From Mollicutes bacterium (GTDB lineage: Bacteria; Bacillota_I; Bacilli_A; RF39; UBA660), in assembly GCA_012841465.1 (NCBI GenBank), contig DUUS01000088.1, positions 1 through 10,085 on the forward strand: a DNA stretch of 10,085 nucleotides, read 5' to 3'. Positions 1 through 6,606 of the stretch are shown in pieces (position 1 is the stretch's first letter; each line of letters starts with the position of its first letter). The notes below the pieces were generated by a model. It was given only the letters and a program-made list of their open reading frames with translations, did no database searches and was not told the origin of the DNA. The translations under genes were made by a program, and so were the position numbers.

Positions 1-336
1 CATAGTAAATATGTATATCAAATGAATAATCCAGTAAGTGATGTCTTTAATGAACCAATAAAAAAATCCTCAACAGAATCACATGATATTATGATGGAAA
101 GTGGCACTACCATGTCGCCATCTTCATCAAAACAAATTAGTCATGAATGTATTGACTGTACAACTGATTTTATAAAATGGAATGAAGAATTATTAAAAAG
201 ATTAGTTCATATGGGGTACTACCAAGTTATAATACCACTATTATATGACCATATATTAAGAGAAGCAAATTATTTTAATTATTTACTAGATACATTTGAT
301 AATGAGCACTTGGTATATGAAAACTTACCTTTTTAA
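1..336 (+). CDS. DUF2935-like protein, C-terminal part (5' end outside window)
   Basis: The frame is open from the first base of the window, so the methionine codon at 22 is probably internal and the gene starts upstream; 111 residues are visible. The last 60 or so residues are helical and carry the block PLLYDHILREANYF, which resembles the repeated helix of DUF2935 proteins (hemerythrin-like helical bundles of Clostridia and Bacilli, usually about 260 aa with two such repeats). The preceding stretch (about residues 20-45 of the part after the internal Met) is rich in Ser and Thr and looks like a linker. No catalytic residue is evident and the role of the family is unknown. It ends with TAA 24 bp before the DUF368 gene on the same strand, so the two may be cotranscribed. 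The family call rests on the C-terminal motif only. Confidence 0.6.
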   Translation, partial: HSKYVYQMNNPVSDVFNEPIKKSSTESHDIMMESGTTMSPSSSKQISHECIDCTTDFIKWNEELLKRLVHMGYYQVIIPLLYDHILREANYFNYLLDTFDNEHLVYENLPF

Positions 337-360
337 TGTATAATCTAAAATGGTGATGCA

Positions 361-1161
361 ATGAAAAGATTTTTAAGTGGAATAGTATGTGGACTAGGTG
401 GAGTATCTCCGGGATTAAGTGGAAGTGTTATGCTTGTTATAGCTGGATACTATGATAAAACTATCGAAGCAATAGGAACATTTTTTAAAAAACCAAAAGA
501 AAACCTAAAATTCTTACTACCTTTATTTATGGGAATAGTACTAGGAGTACTTCTTTTTGGTCAAATAGTATCAGTAGTACTTGAAAAGTACGAAATGATA
601 ACTAGATTAACATTTTTAGGATTTATTCTAGGAACACTACCTTTATTTTATAATAAAGTAAAGAAAAAAGATTTTAAAAATCAATATTATATAATAATGT
701 TACTAGCATTTCTTATTGGTATGATGGTAATGTTTTCAAATGCAAAATTTGATCAGCCACAGACACTTACTTTTATGCAAAGTATAATAATGGGATTAAT
801 TATTTCTGCCTCAACAATAATACCAGGAATAGATAGTTCAGTACTACTTTCATCTCTTGGATTATATGAAATTTATATAGAATCAATTGCAACAATAAAC
901 TTTACGATTCTGATACCTGCAGTACTTGGAGCAGGAGTAGGAGTATTAGCTTTTTCATCAATAATAAATCACTTAATAAAAAAACACTACACTTTAACTT
1001 ATTCAATAATATTTGGACTGTTTTTATCTCTAGTACCAAGTGTTATAAATGAAAGTGTAGTAATCGAACTTAACTTAAATACCCTAGTATCATTTATCTT
1101 TCTAATACTAGGAACCTTAATATCATATAAACTAAGTATGTATAGTTTTGAAGATGAATAA
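361..1161 (+). CDS. popT: DUF368 / PopT-type undecaprenyl-phosphate translocase
   Basis: A 266-aa polytopic membrane protein of about the family's usual length. Two related blocks mark the internal repeat of DUF368: GGVSPGLSGSVML near residues 13-25 and STIIPGIDSSVLL near 151-163, each a Pro-Gly turn followed by small polar residues in a re-entrant-looking segment. Around eight to nine hydrophobic stretches run through the protein, and a Lys-rich loop (KVKKKDFK, about 99-106) is probably cytoplasmic. DUF368 proteins have been shown to recycle the lipid carrier undecaprenyl phosphate back across the membrane for peptidoglycan and teichoic acid synthesis (PopT, in parallel to DedA-family UptA). 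The start at 361 is supported by GGTGA at 352-356. A TATAAT at 339-344 lacks a good -35 box, so transcription probably enters from the DUF2935-like gene upstream. Family identity is clear; the function is inferred from homologues. Confidence 0.9.
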   Translation: MKRFLSGIVCGLGGVSPGLSGSVMLVIAGYYDKTIEAIGTFFKKPKENLKFLLPLFMGIVLGVLLFGQIVSVVLEKYEMITRLTFLGFILGTLPLFYNKVKKKDFKNQYYIIMLLAFLIGMMVMFSNAKFDQPQTLTFMQSIIMGLIISASTIIPGIDSSVLLSSLGLYEIYIESIATINFTILIPAVLGAGVGVLAFSSIINHLIKKHYTLTYSIIFGLFLSLVPSVINESVVIELNLNTLVSFIFLILGTLISYKLSMYSFEDE

Positions 1162-1174
1162 AAAACGCCGAAAA

Positions 1175-1290
1175 AAGGTCTAGAGTAGGCTGTGAACAAA
1201 CCAGTGACCTTGCGGGATATTACGCCCAAGACACAGATTTCTACGTAATATAAATTGAAATGCTTACTGTTAGGTTCACACATTTGTTAA
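1175..1290. ncRNA. candidate structured RNA between convergent genes, strand unresolved
   Basis: This non-coding gap is richer in GC than its flanks and holds several exact complementary arms: TGTGAAC 1191-1197 with GTTCACA 1274-1280; ATATTACG 1217-1224 with CGTAATAT 1244-1251; AAGGTC 1175-1180 with GACCTT 1206-1211; and AGTAGGC 1184-1190 with GCTTACT 1262-1268 (one G-U). The first two nest as a closed outer stem with an inner hairpin; the last two would cross the outer stem, as a pseudoknot or an alternative fold. On the minus strand the GACC arm runs straight into TTTTTT (1176-1171), a terminator-like end. A shortened 6S-like RNA (closing stem, internal bubble, apical hairpin) was considered, but the length (about 110 nt) and sequence do not let me name the class. 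No convincing promoter was found on either strand. Confidence 0.35.
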
Positions 1291-1295
1291 CATAA

Positions 1296-1316
1296 AAAAA
1301 AGAGTTATTTCTTTTT
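1296..1316 (-). terminator. weak AT-only terminator of the phosphoesterase operon
   Basis: Read on the minus strand, AAAAAG and CTTTTT arms surround an 8-nt loop containing the TAA stop codon of the 333-aa gene, followed by more T residues (eight in total after the C). The stem has only one G-C pair, so termination may be leaky, with read-through into the structured gap at 1175-1290. Confidence 0.4.
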
Positions 1317-2306
1317 AGTATATTCAGCTACATTAGTTATAGTATTTTCTTCAATGAAATGCATTTCATCAAAACGTAGTTCTAATTCATTTTCAAATTC
1401 ATGAACAGTAAGAAATACAGCACCAATACTATTTCCAAGAGCATTAGTGAGTTTTCTACTATTTTTTAGATGCTCATCTCCAAATCGCAAACTAGGCAAT
1501 TCACATAATATTGTATTATTTTTTTCACTTAAGTTATAAAGATGAAAATGACCTTGAACAATTAAATGAGGCTCATTTATTGTTAAAAAGCATTGTTCTT
1601 TATAGAGTTTTACATAACGGAGATATTTCCGTTCAATGTAACCATGCGATATATTAACCCGTAAACCATTTACTTCTACAGGAGCAAATAAGTCATTTAA
1701 ATAAAATATATTATCGCATTCTTGTTCTAAGAGTCTACCGATGTCACATTTATTAATTAACATAAATCCTAAATCATGATTACCAGGAACTAAATATGTT
1801 GGTTTATCACTTATATGAAAACGTTTTGCTTCAATAAGAGCTTCTTCTAAATCTCCTATTTTAATATTTTCTTCATCTTTTGCTAGTTCTCTTGGACCAT
1901 TTAATAAGTCTCCAGCATCAAAGTACATATCTACTCCTCGTTTATCGCCTTCCTCATAAACACTATGGACATATCTCATTCGGTCGTTTTTATGACCAAC
2001 ATGTTTATCAGAAAGAAAGCCAATCTTGTAGCTCTTTTTAGGGATATTAAATTCGTGAATTTTGTACTCTTTTTTAAAATGACATATTTTATGTTTTCCA
2101 TCTATTTTTTCTACTGGGAATGTCTGATTACTGGTAACATTTAATTTTTCAATTAATTCTAATAATTCATCTGATGATAAATCAAGTTCTTCACGTATTT
2201 CTTTAAATGAGTAAAAAGTCCGTTTGCTTTTATGAAAACATTTATGTATTAATAATTTATATTTAATTAATTGTAATATTTCTTTTTCCTTTTTTATGTT
2301 TATCAT
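1305..2306 (-). CDS. calcineurin-like metallophosphoesterase with N-terminal helical region
   Basis: A 333-aa protein. Residues about 95-260 carry the full set of dimetal phosphoesterase motifs in order: SDKHVG (D100, H102), AGDLLNG (G132, D133, N136), VPGNHD (N176, H177, D178), SHG (H221) and GHFH (H253, H255). The enzyme should therefore bind two metal ions and hydrolyse phosphodiester or phosphomonoester bonds; the substrate is unknown. Residues 1-90 lie outside the catalytic fold and look helical, possibly a winged-helix-like domain (SFKEIREEL, SSDELLELIEKLNV), which would suit a nucleic-acid role; that is inference. It has no signal peptide or membrane segment, so it is cytoplasmic. It starts 20 bp after the larger phosphoesterase gene on the same strand, with AGGCAGGT as ribosome-binding site, so the two form an operon. 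Confidence 0.87.
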   Translation of the reverse strand: MINIKKEKEILQLIKYKLLIHKCFHKSKRTFYSFKEIREELDLSSDELLELIEKLNVTSNQTFPVEKIDGKHKICHFKKEYKIHEFNIPKKSYKIGFLSDKHVGHKNDRMRYVHSVYEEGDKRGVDMYFDAGDLLNGPRELAKDEENIKIGDLEEALIEAKRFHISDKPTYLVPGNHDLGFMLINKCDIGRLLEQECDNIFYLNDLFAPVEVNGLRVNISHGYIERKYLRYVKLYKEQCFLTINEPHLIVQGHFHLYNLSEKNNTILCELPSLRFGDEHLKNSRKLTNALGNSIGAVFLTVHEFENELELRFDEMHFIEENTITNVAEYTKKK

Positions 2307-2326
2307 GTATTTACCTGCCTTAGTAG

Positions 2327-5300
2327 TTATTTTATTTTAGGTCCGATTGTTTTGTTAAGTTTTTTAGCTGGCTCTAATTGTCTGGTATACAGATCTTGGA
2401 ATTCATTTGGCATTGTATCGCCATAAATATTGGCATATTCTGTAAAACACTCTTTTATAAAATTATCAAGACCAATTTTAGCCACATAGGGATTTTTTAT
2501 TTTCCAGTTATCAATGAATTCTTTACCTATTATATTTGTTTCAATTCTTCCATCTGGTAAATATACATCAATTTGGCTAGCTGGAGTACTGTGATATCCA
2601 AGTCTGTGTTCGTATCCGCTTTGTCCGGCAAAGCCTCCAGTAGTATTTAGGAGTTTATTATTAATAACACCAGCTTCTACTATATGATAGTGTGCCCCTA
2701 GTGCTCTATGGATATCTTTGCTAAGAGCTCCAACTTGCTGAAAATATTTAGCCATTGCTGCTATTGGTGAGCCACCACCGCCCTTTGCTGCTCTAAATGA
2801 ATGTCCATAGACAGTATTGTAACCATTAATTGTTCTAAATCCATAGGGTGCTCTTACTAAATCACCTTTTTTATTTACTAAAAATTCGGTTTCGACAATA
2901 TCTATATCACTGCCAGTCATTTCTTTTAATAAATCTAATTCTTGCTTAAGATGGAGAACTAATCGATAACCTTTGTTGTCCCAATCTGTGTTATATTCGT
3001 GATTTCCTTCTGCTATATCAATAAATTCAAATTTATTAATGCTTTGTAGTTTTTTTCTTATATGAGCTTCGTGAATTTTTAAATTTGGTGGTAATTTTAA
3101 ATCTACCGTTTTATAGTCAACATCATTTTTTATACCGTGTAGATTTCCATATAAGTTATTTGTTTTTCTTTTTTCAATAAGATTATTTTTTTCTAAATGA
3201 GCAATAATTTCATTTGCGATAGTACCATCGATTTTATTTTTCCTTCGGTTATTTTCGAATGTTTCGGTATTTACTACTCCCATTCCTTCTATCATCCAAG
3301 GTCTGATTAACTCAACGAAATCTACCATTTGCTGACTGACATTTGATGTTCCTAAATGTCTGTTTTCAAGTGGGAATGAAGGATAATTCCAGCCTTGTTG
3401 AAAGTCTCCGTTAAACAGTATTCCTTTGACTTTAAAATGATAATTAGCTATATCTATTGTTTTTATAAAATATTCGATTCTTTCAGTAAGTGATCCAAGC
3501 TGGGTATCATTAATATATAAAACTCCTGTTTCAGGAAGTCCTTCTCCTGTTTTTTGAACATGGTTCATTACTTCTTTTGTTCTTTTAAAATATGGTACTA
3601 CTTTAAGCCAATTTCTAGCATCACCAGCTATCATCCATCCTCCTGGAAAATTAGGAGTGGTACTTGCTTGAGACATTCTTTTTTTAGTTGGATCTGCTTT
3701 GATTTGGTTTTTTATTCCTGGTAAAAAATCTTTATTATCAAACCACTCATCATTAATCATTTGAGGTGTGTGAATTAATACTTGATCTCCTCTAATTTCA
3801 AGATGTTGATAACCTTGATGAGGGTCAACAATTATTTGTGGTTGTTTTTCTAAATCTTCACTTCGAACTGTACCCGTTTGAATTCGAGCGACTTTTTTAA
3901 ATAAACCTCTAGTAGGATTGGCATATTGAGCTCTAGTTGAAAAGTTTGGGTCTTCCACAACTTTAACTGATAAAGCAGGGTCTTTTTTATTATAATTAAC
4001 CATTGTAGAGTGATTAACTTTAAACATTTTAGTGTCTTTTAAATATTTCGGATTAATATATTGACTCATTTGTCCAAGAGGTAAACCATCATAGTATAAT
4101 TTTAAAGCTTCACATATTTTTGATACTCTTGTTTCTTTTTCTTCATCTGTATAAAAATTAACTACATCTTCTCCACTTCTAATCATATAAGGGATTAATT
4201 TTTGAATTATAAATGGTTCTACCCAGCTATATCTAACTTTAAGATCATCTCTTTTCATAAAATCCCAGTATTTAACACCTTGTTCTTTTAAATATAATCT
4301 CTTTAAATCTTCAAATAGACTTTCTTCTTCAACTCCCATTATATATTCAACATTTATTCCTGCATCATTAATCTTTTTAATAATCTCTCTTGCTTTCTTT
4401 AATCTAGAATCAAGAGTTGGATAACCTGGATCTACTAATCTTCTTCTAGCGGTTTGTGTGCGGTAATAAGTTGAATAAAATAAACCTTTTATATAAATTG
4501 TTTTAACTCCATTTGCTATAGACATATCAATCATGTTTTGAGTATCTACTTCACTATGATAAATATTTCCATGATCAGCCCCAGATATAAATGATACAAA
4601 AGGAATTCCTTTCGGGGCTTTAATTTTACTTAGGTTAGTTAAAGGTTTTCTGTTTTCTCTTTCATCAATTATAAACTGTGCTCCCATATTTTCATAAGTA
4701 TCAACATGAAGAGTAGCACTACTGTTATTAACCCACTCGTTTTCAAGATTAATAACATATTCTTGACTTAATTGTTTAATAAATAGCATAGTATCTTGTG
4801 GTAAATATAATAAATTTGGTATAACTGCTATATCAAATGAATGAGTTTTCTTATTTTTGGAATATATTTTATTTTCGATCAAGATTTCTTCTAACTTACT
4901 TAAACCTTTTTTAGTAGTTAAATCAATATTAGTTAAAAATTTAACATTGCCTTTTCCATTAGGAGAAACTAACTTTTTAAATCCTGAATATATTTCATTA
5001 TTTCCTAAAATATGGTTTTTATCATTTTCTTTAATGTTTGTAAACAAGTCATTTACTAAATTTATATACTCATTATTCTCTCCTAAATAGTTAGTTACCT
5101 CTTTAGCAAGTATTTTAAACTCCTTATAAATATCTTCCTCTAAAATATTAGCAGCTTTTTTAGTTAACATTTCATAATGAGCTTCTTGATTATAAATTTT
5201 ATTTTCATCAAGATATTTTTTTAATTTAGTAATATCAAAATTATGTTTAATTGTTTTAATAAATTCATCTTTATCTAAAGAACCTTCCAAATATAGTTTA

Positions 5301-5704
5301 TACTTCTTAGGATCTAAAGCTTTTAATAATTCATCATTTTCTAAACCAAATAATAAAGACAAGTATTTTTCCTTTGTATTACACATTGTCATTAATAAAG
5401 TATTGAATAAAGCCATTTTTGATTTATTGTCTGCTTTATCAACAAACAATATTGAAGCTCCATATTTTTTTTCATGTAAACTATTAATTTCTCCTGCTAA
5501 AGAAGCAGTTTCATAAAAATTTTTTACATCACTTAAAATTCTAGTTTTTTTCAGTTCTCCATATTTTTCCAATAAATTTATAGAAGAATCAGTAAATTTA
5601 TTGGAAGTTAAATTCATACTATTATCAACGATAGTTTCTTCTAAAGACTCTTGATGTTGTTTTATAAATTCGAAAAAGTTCATATTTCTTAATTCTTTTT
5701 TCAT
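2327..5704 (-). CDS. large protein with C-terminal metallophosphoesterase domain and a probable degenerate second one
   Basis: The start at 5704 (MKKELRNMNF) is preferred because GGAAGG lies 7 bp upstream (5712-5717). The frame stays open to 5812, but that extension crosses a terminator-like leader hairpin. This gives 1125 residues. Residues 1-350 are helical and Lys/Asn-rich without a recognised domain. Residues about 725-1065 form a calcineurin-like phosphoesterase: INDTQLGS (D733, Q735 where His is usual), NGDFQQG (G766, D767), EGNHEY (N901, H902, E903), YGHS (H968) and GAHYH (H1005, H1007). Residues about 365-700 show a similar order of strands (SGADHGN, TIYIKGLF, EYIMGVEE, GDQVLIHTP) with metal ligands mostly lost, suggesting a second, inactive copy. 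No signal peptide or membrane helix is seen. The gene is cotranscribed with the 333-aa phosphoesterase. The substrate is unknown; by analogy, inactive-plus-active phosphoesterase pairs occur in DNA-processing complexes, but nothing here proves that. Confidence 0.8.
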   Translation of the reverse strand: MKKELRNMNFFEFIKQHQESLEETIVDNSMNLTSNKFTDSSINLLEKYGELKKTRILSDVKNFYETASLAGEINSLHEKKYGASILFVDKADNKSKMALFNTLLMTMCNTKEKYLSLLFGLENDELLKALDPKKYKLYLEGSLDKDEFIKTIKHNFDITKLKKYLDENKIYNQEAHYEMLTKKAANILEEDIYKEFKILAKEVTNYLGENNEYINLVNDLFTNIKENDKNHILGNNEIYSGFKKLVSPNGKGNVKFLTNIDLTTKKGLSKLEEILIENKIYSKNKKTHSFDIAVIPNLLYLPQDTMLFIKQLSQEYVINLENEWVNNSSATLHVDTYENMGAQFIIDERENRKPLTNLSKIKAPKGIPFVSFISGADHGNIYHSEVDTQNMIDMSIANGVKTIYIKGLFYSTYYRTQTARRRLVDPGYPTLDSRLKKAREIIKKINDAGINVEYIMGVEEESLFEDLKRLYLKEQGVKYWDFMKRDDLKVRYSWVEPFIIQKLIPYMIRSGEDVVNFYTDEEKETRVSKICEALKLYYDGLPLGQMSQYINPKYLKDTKMFKVNHSTMVNYNKKDPALSVKVVEDPNFSTRAQYANPTRGLFKKVARIQTGTVRSEDLEKQPQIIVDPHQGYQHLEIRGDQVLIHTPQMINDEWFDNKDFLPGIKNQIKADPTKKRMSQASTTPNFPGGWMIAGDARNWLKVVPYFKRTKEVMNHVQKTGEGLPETGVLYINDTQLGSLTERIEYFIKTIDIANYHFKVKGILFNGDFQQGWNYPSFPLENRHLGTSNVSQQMVDFVELIRPWMIEGMGVVNTETFENNRRKNKIDGTIANEIIAHLEKNNLIEKRKTNNLYGNLHGIKNDVDYKTVDLKLPPNLKIHEAHIRKKLQSINKFEFIDIAEGNHEYNTDWDNKGYRLVLHLKQELDLLKEMTGSDIDIVETEFLVNKKGDLVRAPYGFRTINGYNTVYGHSFRAAKGGGGSPIAAMAKYFQQVGALSKDIHRALGAHYHIVEAGVINNKLLNTTGGFAGQSGYEHRLGYHSTPASQIDVYLPDGRIETNIIGKEFIDNWKIKNPYVAKIGLDNFIKECFTEYANIYGDTMPNEFQDLYTRQLEPAKKLNKTIGPKIK

Positions 5705-5777
5705 TTCTATTCCTTCCTTTTCTTTCAAATATATCTCTAACAAGCAAAAGCTTGGAATTTTCACAAATAATATGAAA

Positions 5778-5820
5778 TAAAAACTGACTAGGTTATCAAA
5801 AATGAAAACCAATAGTCAGT
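5778..5820 (-). terminator. leader hairpin / candidate attenuator before the large phosphoesterase gene
   Basis: On the minus strand an 8-bp stem ACTGACTA/TAGTCAGT (5820-5813 with 5790-5783) continues, after a 2-nt bulge, as GGTT/AACC (5810-5807 with 5794-5791), and is followed by TTTTT, A, TTT. It lies about 30 nt after the predicted minus-strand start point (about 5850) and about 75 bp before the start codon. It therefore sits in the 5' leader and could end transcription early, giving a leader RNA of about 70 nt. Confidence 0.55.
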
Positions 5821-5842
5821 AGATATACTTTTTCAAAAAAGG

Positions 5843-5871
5843 TTGCAATTTACAAAATTATATAGTATAAT
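5843..5871 (+). promoter_or_regulatory. sigma-A-type promoter reading right
   Basis: TTGCAA at 5843-5848 and a perfect TATAAT at 5866-5871 are separated by 17 bp, so initiation is expected near 5878. The product would be the hairpin-rich short transcript at 5878-5949. It overlaps the minus-strand promoter at 5857-5884 almost completely. Confidence 0.75.
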
Positions 5872-5884
5872 AACGTATATTCAA
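5857..5884 (-). promoter_or_regulatory. sigma-A-type promoter of the phosphoesterase operon
   Basis: Read on the minus strand, TTGAAT (5884-5879) and a perfect TATAAT (5862-5857) are separated by 16 bp, with a start near 5850. It directs transcription through the leader hairpin into the 1125-aa gene. Each promoter's -10 box lies in the spacer of the other, so RNA polymerase should not be able to occupy both at once. Confidence 0.7.
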
Positions 5885-5949
5885 ATGAAATAACGAGCAT
5901 TTGAATGAAATCATTATTGCTTGGCGGCGGTTTTGATTTCTTTTTTTTT
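5878..5949 (+). ncRNA. candidate small RNA with own promoter and terminator
   Basis: Starting from the promoter at 5843-5871, the roughly 70-nt transcript would contain hairpin 1, ATTCAAATG/CATTTGAAT (5879-5887 with 5898-5906, 10-nt loop), and directly after it hairpin 2, GAAATCA/TGATTTC (5907-5913 with 5934-5940), followed by nine T residues: an intrinsic terminator. The 20-nt loop of hairpin 2 carries the GC-rich string GCTTGGCGGCGG, striking in this AT-rich region and a plausible exposed pairing seed. No reading frame of note lies inside and no gene follows for about 290 bp, so it is read as a free small RNA, not a leader. The class is not recognised. Confidence 0.55.
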
Positions 5950-5993
5950 GAAAAATTCATACTCTAAATTTATTTGTCTAAAGACTACTGGTT

Positions 5994-6033
5994 TTTTTAT
6001 AAGAAACATCAATTAACATGTTTTTTATAAAAA
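5994..6033. repeat. 16-bp inverted repeat
   Basis: Arms 5994-6009 and 6018-6033 are complementary over 16 positions with one mismatch (a G-T pair) and an 8-bp spacer. No T-tract follows on either strand, so a terminator is unlikely. It could be an operator or a relic of a mobile element. It lies in the gene-free AT-rich stretch 5950-6242, where the only other signals are the -10-like box at 6077-6085 and a weaker repeat (AAATCCAGTT 6116-6125 with AACTAGATTT 6135-6144, one mismatch). Confidence 0.6.
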
Positions 6034-6076
6034 TTTCAACCAACTTAATTGTACAACAAATAAATTTTTTTTTCAA

Positions 6077-6085
6077 TGATATAAT
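6077..6085 (+). promoter_or_regulatory. extended -10 promoter candidate
   Basis: TGATATAAT matches the extended -10 consensus (TG, one base, TATAAT). No -35 box lies at the usual distance; the nearest TTGTAC ends 24 bp upstream. It would give a start near 6092 and a leader of about 150 nt before the broken surface-protein gene at 6243. Confidence 0.4.
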
Positions 6086-6242
6086 CAAATAAAAATACAA
6101 ATTATCAAATATAGTAAATCCAGTTTAATATAATAACTAGATTTTAATATAAGCTTGTCTATTTTTTTTGTAAATAAACCTCACTTTTAATGAAAATCAT
6201 TTAACTTTATGAAAAGATTATAAATAGAAAGAGTAGGTAATA

Positions 6243-6606
6243 ATGGATAAAGAAAATAAAACAACAACACTAATACTAATAGCTACAACATTTTTATTAA
6301 TATTAATAATAACAATCGGAATACCCAATAGCACTTTTAACAGCTGATGAAACTTCTCTTGCTGGATTATTACAAGGTACTAATAACACTTCTAATTATT
6401 TACATACAGGAGAGTATCAGTGGTTATTAAGCCCTGCCCGCTTTTCGGGTGGTTCTGCCGCTCCTTGGTATGTGAACAACGATGGCACCCTCTACCAGCT
6501 TTACCATGATTCTAGCTCTTGGGCGACGCGTGGAGTTCTAAATCTGAATTCAAACACAGAAATAATTGGAACCGGAACCACATCTGATCCATATAAAGTA
6601 ATTTAG
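6243..6606 (+). pseudogene. broken pilin-like / C-type-lectin-like surface protein gene
   Basis: An ATG at 6243 behind a weak site (GAGTAGG, 6231-6237) opens a 34-codon frame whose product has a charged start (MDKENK) and a hydrophobic segment (TLILIATTFLLILIITIGI), like a membrane anchor or prepilin-type signal; it stops at TGA 6345-6347. From 6313 the +1 frame is open to TAG 6604-6606 with no start codon before the last third. It encodes YPIALLTADETSLAGLL, later YQWLLSP, WYVNNDGTL, ATRGVLNL and GTGTTSDPY. This pattern matches the C-terminal domain of large surface proteins common in gut Bacillota (YPIGLITADE ... SPY ... GVRPVINL ... GTGT..DPY), an FGE/C-type-lectin-like fold. Intact relatives have a long middle region, missing here, so an out-of-frame internal deletion near 6313-6344 is the simplest reading. 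A programmed frameshift or an assembly error remains possible. Confidence 0.65.
6430..6537 (+). other. GC-rich island, candidate DGR variable region
   Basis: By direct count 61 of 108 bases are G or C (56%), against much lower values in the flanks of the same frame. The codons include GCC, CGC, TCG, GGC, ACC, CTC, AGC, GCG and ACG, which are rare elsewhere in the window. The island covers the part of the C-type-lectin-like domain where diversity-generating retroelements place their variable residues, and it ends in ATRGV, similar to the ARGV at the end of the variable region in phage BPP-1 Mtd. Several variable-looking codons have the NNC form expected from AAC template codons. No template repeat or reverse transcriptase is in this window, so the call is an inference from composition and position. 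Confidence 0.4.

Noticed and set aside
339..344. TATAAT before the DUF368 gene as its own promoter
   Set aside because: No -35 box or TG extension lies at the right distance and the start point would fall at the ribosome-binding site; cotranscription with the upstream gene is more likely.
999..1283. Minus-strand open frame of 94 codons overlapping the DUF368 gene and the structured gap
   Set aside because: It lies mostly antisense to a clear membrane-protein gene, has no ribosome-binding site of note and its product resembles nothing.
2378..5090. Plus-strand short frames at 2378-2560 and 4857-5090 inside the large phosphoesterase gene
   Set aside because: Antisense frames with low-complexity Phe/Ile/Leu products and no supporting signals.
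5705..5812. Upstream extension of the large phosphoesterase frame to 5812, with a hydrophobic N-terminus that could pass for a signal peptide
   Set aside because: The extension crosses the leader hairpin and has no ribosome-binding site, whereas the ATG at 5704 has GGAAGG at the right distance.
6345..6347. TGA read as tryptophan (Mollicutes code), which could extend the short frame at 6243
   Set aside because: Trp is written TGG throughout the window, the frame after TGA does not yield the recognised domain, and sporulation genes argue against a code-4 organism.
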